Below are positions 20,451 through 23,311 of a stretch of 23,311 bases of DNA, in pieces. The stretch's first letter is position 1; every line of letters begins with the position of its first letter. The notes under the pieces were generated by a model. That model did no database searches. It saw nothing but the letters and a program-made list of their open reading frames with translations, and was not told the origin of the DNA. The stretch comes from Spirochaetaceae bacterium (GTDB lineage: Bacteria; Spirochaetota; Spirochaetia; Treponematales; Breznakiellaceae): NCBI GenBank assembly GCA_031265025.1, contig JAISDF010000179.1, positions 1 through 23,311 of the forward strand, written 5' to 3'. The translations under genes and the position numbers were made by a program.

Positions 20451-21818
20451 ATGTTGAAACTGGCCTTTATTACCCTGGGCTGTAAGCTTAACCAGCTTGA
20501 AAGCGAGTCCCTTGCTTCGTCTTTTGTTGCTCCGGGCTTTGCCCTTGCCCTGTCCGGAGAAGCGCCTGACCTCATCATCATCAATACCTGTACGGTAACA
20601 TCCAAAGCCGATCAAAAGGCAAGGCGTATACTGCGCAAGGCCGCAAGGGATTATCCTTTGGCGGCTATTGTTGTTTCCGGCTGTTACGCCGAACTTGAAA
20701 GGGAAAAACTTGCCTCCCTTGCGGACGGCGTCTGCGTGCTGCCCGGTTCCCGCAAGTACGCCCTTCTTGAACTTCCCGCCTGCATTGAAAAGGCGGGACA
20801 GCCCCAAGGCCCCGCCCTCAAGGCCCTGATCAGGGACTGGGCGGAAAACGCCCTGACGGACTCCGGCTTCCCTGTGGAAGACGAGGTTTTCCGCTTTAAT
20901 CCGGGGGCTTTTCCGTTTCATTCACGGGCCTTTCTCAAGATACAGGACGGCTGCAACCGCCGCTGCGCCTATTGCCGGGTTCCCCTGGCCAGGGGCAAGA
21001 GCCGTTCCCTGGCGGCTGGGGAAGTCCTTGCCCGGCTCGGCGCCTTGGAGGAAAAAGGCTATGCCGAGGCGGTGCTTACCGGCGTGAATATCAACCAGTA
21101 CCGCGACGGGGACCGGGGCCTCCCCGAACTGCTTTCCTGTCTTGTTGCCGGGACCGGGCGTATTGCCCTGAGGCTTTCATCAACCGCGGTGGACGGGGTT
21201 TCAGGGGCGTTTATAGAGGCGGTCGGAGCGGAACGTATACGACCCCATTTTCACCTTTCGGTCCAGTCGGGCTCTGACCCCATACTTGCCGCCATGGGGA
21301 GGCCCTACAGGGCCGCCGACATTGTCAGGGCTGTCGAAAGCCTCAGGGCGGTCAAGGACGACCCCTTTATCGCCGCCGATATAATCAGCGGCTTTCCCGG
21401 AGAACGGGAAGAGCATTTTGCCGAAACCTACGAACTGTGCGCCGCCCTTGATTTCGCCTGGATTCACGCCTTTCCCTTTTCGCCGAGGCCCGGTACGGCC
21501 GCCTATACCATGAAAGGAAGAGTACCTGAACGCGACGCGGCGGACAGGGTCAAGGCCCTGACCCTGCTTGCCGGAAAGGGGAGGGAAAGCTATATCAGGC
21601 GCTGGACCGGAAAAACCGTTACGGCTGTCGCCGAAAAGAATTCCCCCGCCGGACTGAACACTGTCGCCGGAATAACCGATAATTATTTAAGGGTTGTAGC
21701 CGTTTCCGCCGGGGTAGAGCCTTCTTCGGCTTTCCGGTGCCGTGTTACGGGTCCCTGGAACGGGGACGCCGGGGAAGACGGGGAGCGTATAGATATCAGC
21801 GGGGAAATAATTGTATAA
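20451..21818 (+). CDS. mtaB: tRNA threonylcarbamoyladenosine (t6A37) methylthiotransferase MtaB
   Basis: MtaB is a radical-SAM enzyme that converts t6A37 to ms2t6A37 in tRNAs reading ANN codons. The start is ATG 20451 (MLKLAFITLGCK), giving 455 residues; a longer frame to 20355 lies inside the TPR gene. Auxiliary cluster cysteines are C11 (TLGCKLNQLES), C47 (NTCTVTSKAD) and C78 (SGCYAE). The radical-SAM motif is DGCNRRCAYC (C168, C172, C175) followed by RVPLARGKSRS. The KLNQ and TCTVT-x-x-AD signatures separate MtaB from MiaB (QMN, TCSVR) and RimO. SSTAVDG, HLSVQSGSD and SGFPGE follow, with a TRAM-like end. The ribosome binding site is weak. It probably belongs to the bactofilin operon. Confidence 0.93.
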   Translation: MLKLAFITLGCKLNQLESESLASSFVAPGFALALSGEAPDLIIINTCTVTSKADQKARRILRKAARDYPLAAIVVSGCYAELEREKLASLADGVCVLPGSRKYALLELPACIEKAGQPQGPALKALIRDWAENALTDSGFPVEDEVFRFNPGAFPFHSRAFLKIQDGCNRRCAYCRVPLARGKSRSLAAGEVLARLGALEEKGYAEAVLTGVNINQYRDGDRGLPELLSCLVAGTGRIALRLSSTAVDGVSGAFIEAVGAERIRPHFHLSVQSGSDPILAAMGRPYRAADIVRAVESLRAVKDDPFIAADIISGFPGEREEHFAETYELCAALDFAWIHAFPFSPRPGTAAYTMKGRVPERDAADRVKALTLLAGKGRESYIRRWTGKTVTAVAEKNSPAGLNTVAGITDNYLRVVAVSAGVEPSSAFRCRVTGPWNGDAGEDGERIDISGEIIV

Positions 21819-21856
21819 TGCGTTTTGCGTAGCGCGATAGTGAAAGGGGTAGTTGT

Positions 21857-22987
21857 ATGAGAGGCCGTTCAAGACCGGTTTTCGCTTTTTTTTGTTTTTT
21901 CCTCCCCGCCGCTTTTCTTTCCGGCCAGAACGTGGACCCCTTTACCATGCCCAACGCCCGTTCCGCGGCTCTGGGCGGGACTCACGCCGCCCTGGCCGAT
22001 GATTTTTACAGCCTTTTCACCAATCCCGCTTCCTTCGTGGGAGTCAAAGAAGAATTCAGCGCCTCCGAACTGAGCCTTTCAACCTATGGTCCCATGCTCG
22101 AAATCCTGGATATTGTTACGGATCCGGGAAGCGATATTGACCTCACCAGCCTGGTCGGTTCGGGAGGTTTCGCGGCGGGCTTTGAACTGGGAGGCCCCCT
22201 TTCGTTTGGCTGGGTGGGCAGGGGAGTCGGTTTTGCCCTTTCAAACCGTACAAAGGCCGACGCCACGGTATCGGGCCTGCGTATAGTGCCCCTGGTGTCC
22301 GAGGATTTTCTCCTTGTCGGCGGGTATTCCTACCGTTTCATTGACAACGACGGAAAACTCCTTGACGCGGGTTTTCTTGCCAAGGGTTTTTTCAGGGGGA
22401 CCCTTACGCTTGAGGCCGATTATAATCATGTTGAAGATATCATTGACGACCCCCTGGGTTCACCCTTTATCTCGACTCTGGGAGTGGGGCTGGACCTGGG
22501 AATCAAATTCATGCTTCATAATACCTTTGGCGCGGCCCTGGTATGCCATGACATATACTCTCCGGCGCTGGTAAATACCTATGCCTCCATGGAGGATTTT
22601 TTTGACGGTAATCCTTCCGTGTCGGGGAACAAATACGAAATGGTGCGGCGCCGTCTTGATTTCGGCCTTTCCTATGCGCTCAGGTCGGAAAAACTGGAAC
22701 AGTACATTACCCATCTGATTTTTCTCGCCGATTACAGGAATATACTGGGTTTTCTTGATGTCCTGCCGAGAAATCATATTCTCAATATAGGGCTCGGCGT
22801 CGAACTCCGCATCTTTGAAGTGCTGGACATACGCGCCGGTATCAGCGACGCCCTTCCCTGTTTCGGTTTTGGCATAGACCTTTCCTTTATGCAGCTTAAC
22901 TTTGCCATTCACGGCCGCGAACTGGGCATAGACCCCGGCGTACAGTCCGTGTACGCCCTTGAGGCGGGAATCACTTTCCGCTATTGA
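21857..22987 (+). CDS. Outer-membrane beta-barrel protein (PorV/UPF0164-like)
   Basis: This 376-residue protein starts at ATG 21857 behind AAAGGGG. A signal peptide (PVFAFFCFFLPAAFLSG) is probably cleaved before QNV. The mature N-terminus, PNARSAALGGTHAALADDFY and then FTNPAS, matches the start of the PorV/FadL-like and treponemal UPF0164 barrels. Long alternating strands follow (LLVGGYSYRFIDNDG, GTLTLEADYNHVEDI, IFEVLDIRAGISDALPCFGF), and the chain ends YALEAGITFRY with a terminal aromatic residue. Size and strand count fit a barrel of about 14 strands. The ligand is unknown; hydrophobic compounds are transported by FadL relatives. It lies 38 bases after mtaB, possibly in the same operon. 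Confidence 0.8.
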   Translation: MRGRSRPVFAFFCFFLPAAFLSGQNVDPFTMPNARSAALGGTHAALADDFYSLFTNPASFVGVKEEFSASELSLSTYGPMLEILDIVTDPGSDIDLTSLVGSGGFAAGFELGGPLSFGWVGRGVGFALSNRTKADATVSGLRIVPLVSEDFLLVGGYSYRFIDNDGKLLDAGFLAKGFFRGTLTLEADYNHVEDIIDDPLGSPFISTLGVGLDLGIKFMLHNTFGAALVCHDIYSPALVNTYASMEDFFDGNPSVSGNKYEMVRRRLDFGLSYALRSEKLEQYITHLIFLADYRNILGFLDVLPRNHILNIGLGVELRIFEVLDIRAGISDALPCFGFGIDLSFMQLNFAIHGRELGIDPGVQSVYALEAGITFRY

Positions 22988-23090
22988 CCTAATGGACATT
23001 TTCCGGTAAGGTAAAGGGGAACTTGTGAAAAACCAACCGGGTTGTCGAACAAGTCCAGTCATATTTTGAAATCGCCCCGGTATAAAACTT

Positions 23091-23163
23091 GGGCCGCTAG
23101 CTCAGTAGGTAGAGCAACGCCCTTTTAAGGCGTGGGTCACGTGTTCGAATCCCGTGCGGCTCA
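23091..23163 (+). tRNA. tRNA-Lys (anticodon TTT)
   Basis: The acceptor stem GGGCCGC/GCGGCTC has one G-U pair and discriminator A; no CCA is encoded. The D-arm is GCTC/GAGC. The anticodon arm ACGCC/GGCGT encloses CTTTTAA, so the anticodon is TTT. The T-loop is TTCGAAT. The T-stem ACGTG/CCCGT has a T-C mismatch at the 52-62 position. The body closely resembles E. coli tRNA-Lys. Confidence 0.95.
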
Positions 23164-23180
23164 TAATGTAAGTGCTTATG

Positions 23181-23311
23181 TCATAAGGAAATAAACCTCA
23201 CTGTCGTAAGCCTCCCCGCGCAAGCGGTTTCTTTGGGATTGGTTTTTGTCGTCACAAATTCCAGGCAGCCCCCGCTTTTCGCTACATTGTCTTCCGAATG
23301 GGAGATGGCGG
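23181..23311 (-). CDS. Possible C-terminus of a minus-strand gene, cut by window edge
   Basis: One minus-strand frame is open from the window edge to a TGA at 23181-23183, reading for example SHSEDNVAKSGGCLEFV. A second minus frame is also open here, so the choice is uncertain. The stretch is short and I recognise no family. Confidence 0.2.
   Translation of the reverse strand, partial: AISHSEDNVAKSGGCLEFVTTKTNPKETACAGRLTTVRFISL

Noticed and set aside
19442..20605. Minus-strand open frame of 387 codons opposite bactofilin, TPR and mtaB
   Set aside because: It covers three plus-strand genes with recognisable domains and has no supporting signal of its own.
23081..23086. TATAAA just before tRNA-Lys as a promoter -10 box
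   Set aside because: It is only four bases from the mature tRNA 5' end, which leaves no leader, and no -35 box lies at a suitable distance.
23175..23187. Palindrome CTTATG-T-CATAAG after the tRNA as a terminator
   Set aside because: The arms are AT-rich, the loop is one base and no T-tract follows.

Overview
This window looks like chromosomal DNA of a treponeme-type spirochaete with a fairly GC-rich genome. The strongest evidence is a cytoplasmic filament protein A gene (cfpA), which is characteristic of treponemes, followed by an HPr-like gene and a pyruvate phosphate dikinase-like gene. As I recall it, T. pallidum has the same order (TP0748, TP0747, TP0746), with a VWA protein and pallilysin next to it (TP0750, TP0751). 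The folD gene beside a small beta-barrel protein also resembles TP0732/TP0733, and pta beside a TPR protein resembles TP0094/TP0095. These locus comparisons are from memory. I see no insertion sequence, prophage, CRISPR array or rRNA; this is core chromosome.

Layout. (1) 1-1331, minus: a small outer-membrane beta-barrel gene and a truncated Asp-box lipoprotein gene. They diverge from the next operon through two promoters whose -35 boxes overlap. (2) 1488-6384, plus: a tightly packed run of folD, folE2, a small four-helix membrane protein, miaB with an in-frame 18-bp tandem repeat, a LapA-like membrane protein and a SPOR-domain envelope protein. (3) 6390-9475, minus: an operon of a secreted VWA protein, a DHH/DHHA1 (NrnA-like) phosphoesterase and a membrane-anchored protein in the pallilysin position. 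(4) 9655-15674, plus: the cfpA operon, with a good promoter, a palindrome at the presumed 5' end of the mRNA, cfpA, an internal terminator, a protein ending in an HPr-like domain, a PPDK-like enzyme and a bidirectional terminator. (5) 15693-19318, minus: pta and a large TPR protein overlapping by four bases, then an unrecognised 188-residue protein with its own promoter. (6) 19401-22987, plus: bactofilin, a secreted TPR protein, mtaB and an outer-membrane protein. (7) 23091-23163: tRNA-Lys(TTT). The last ~130 bases may hold the end of another minus-strand gene.

The most interesting part is region 4. The PPDK-like protein keeps its phospho-histidine and every PEP/pyruvate-domain catalytic residue I could check. 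The residues that bind ATP in true PPDK are replaced. That is the expected architecture of a PEP-dependent phosphotransferase similar to PTS enzyme I. The gene before it ends in an HPr-like fold in which the histidine is shifted and the Arg-Pro pair is lost, and the first gene of the operon encodes the cytoplasmic filament. I propose a PEP-sensing phosphotransfer or pseudo-phosphotransfer module tied to the filament; this is inference. Region 6 pairs a second cytoskeletal polymer (bactofilin) with envelope proteins, and the window contains two different tRNA methylthiotransferases, MiaB and MtaB.
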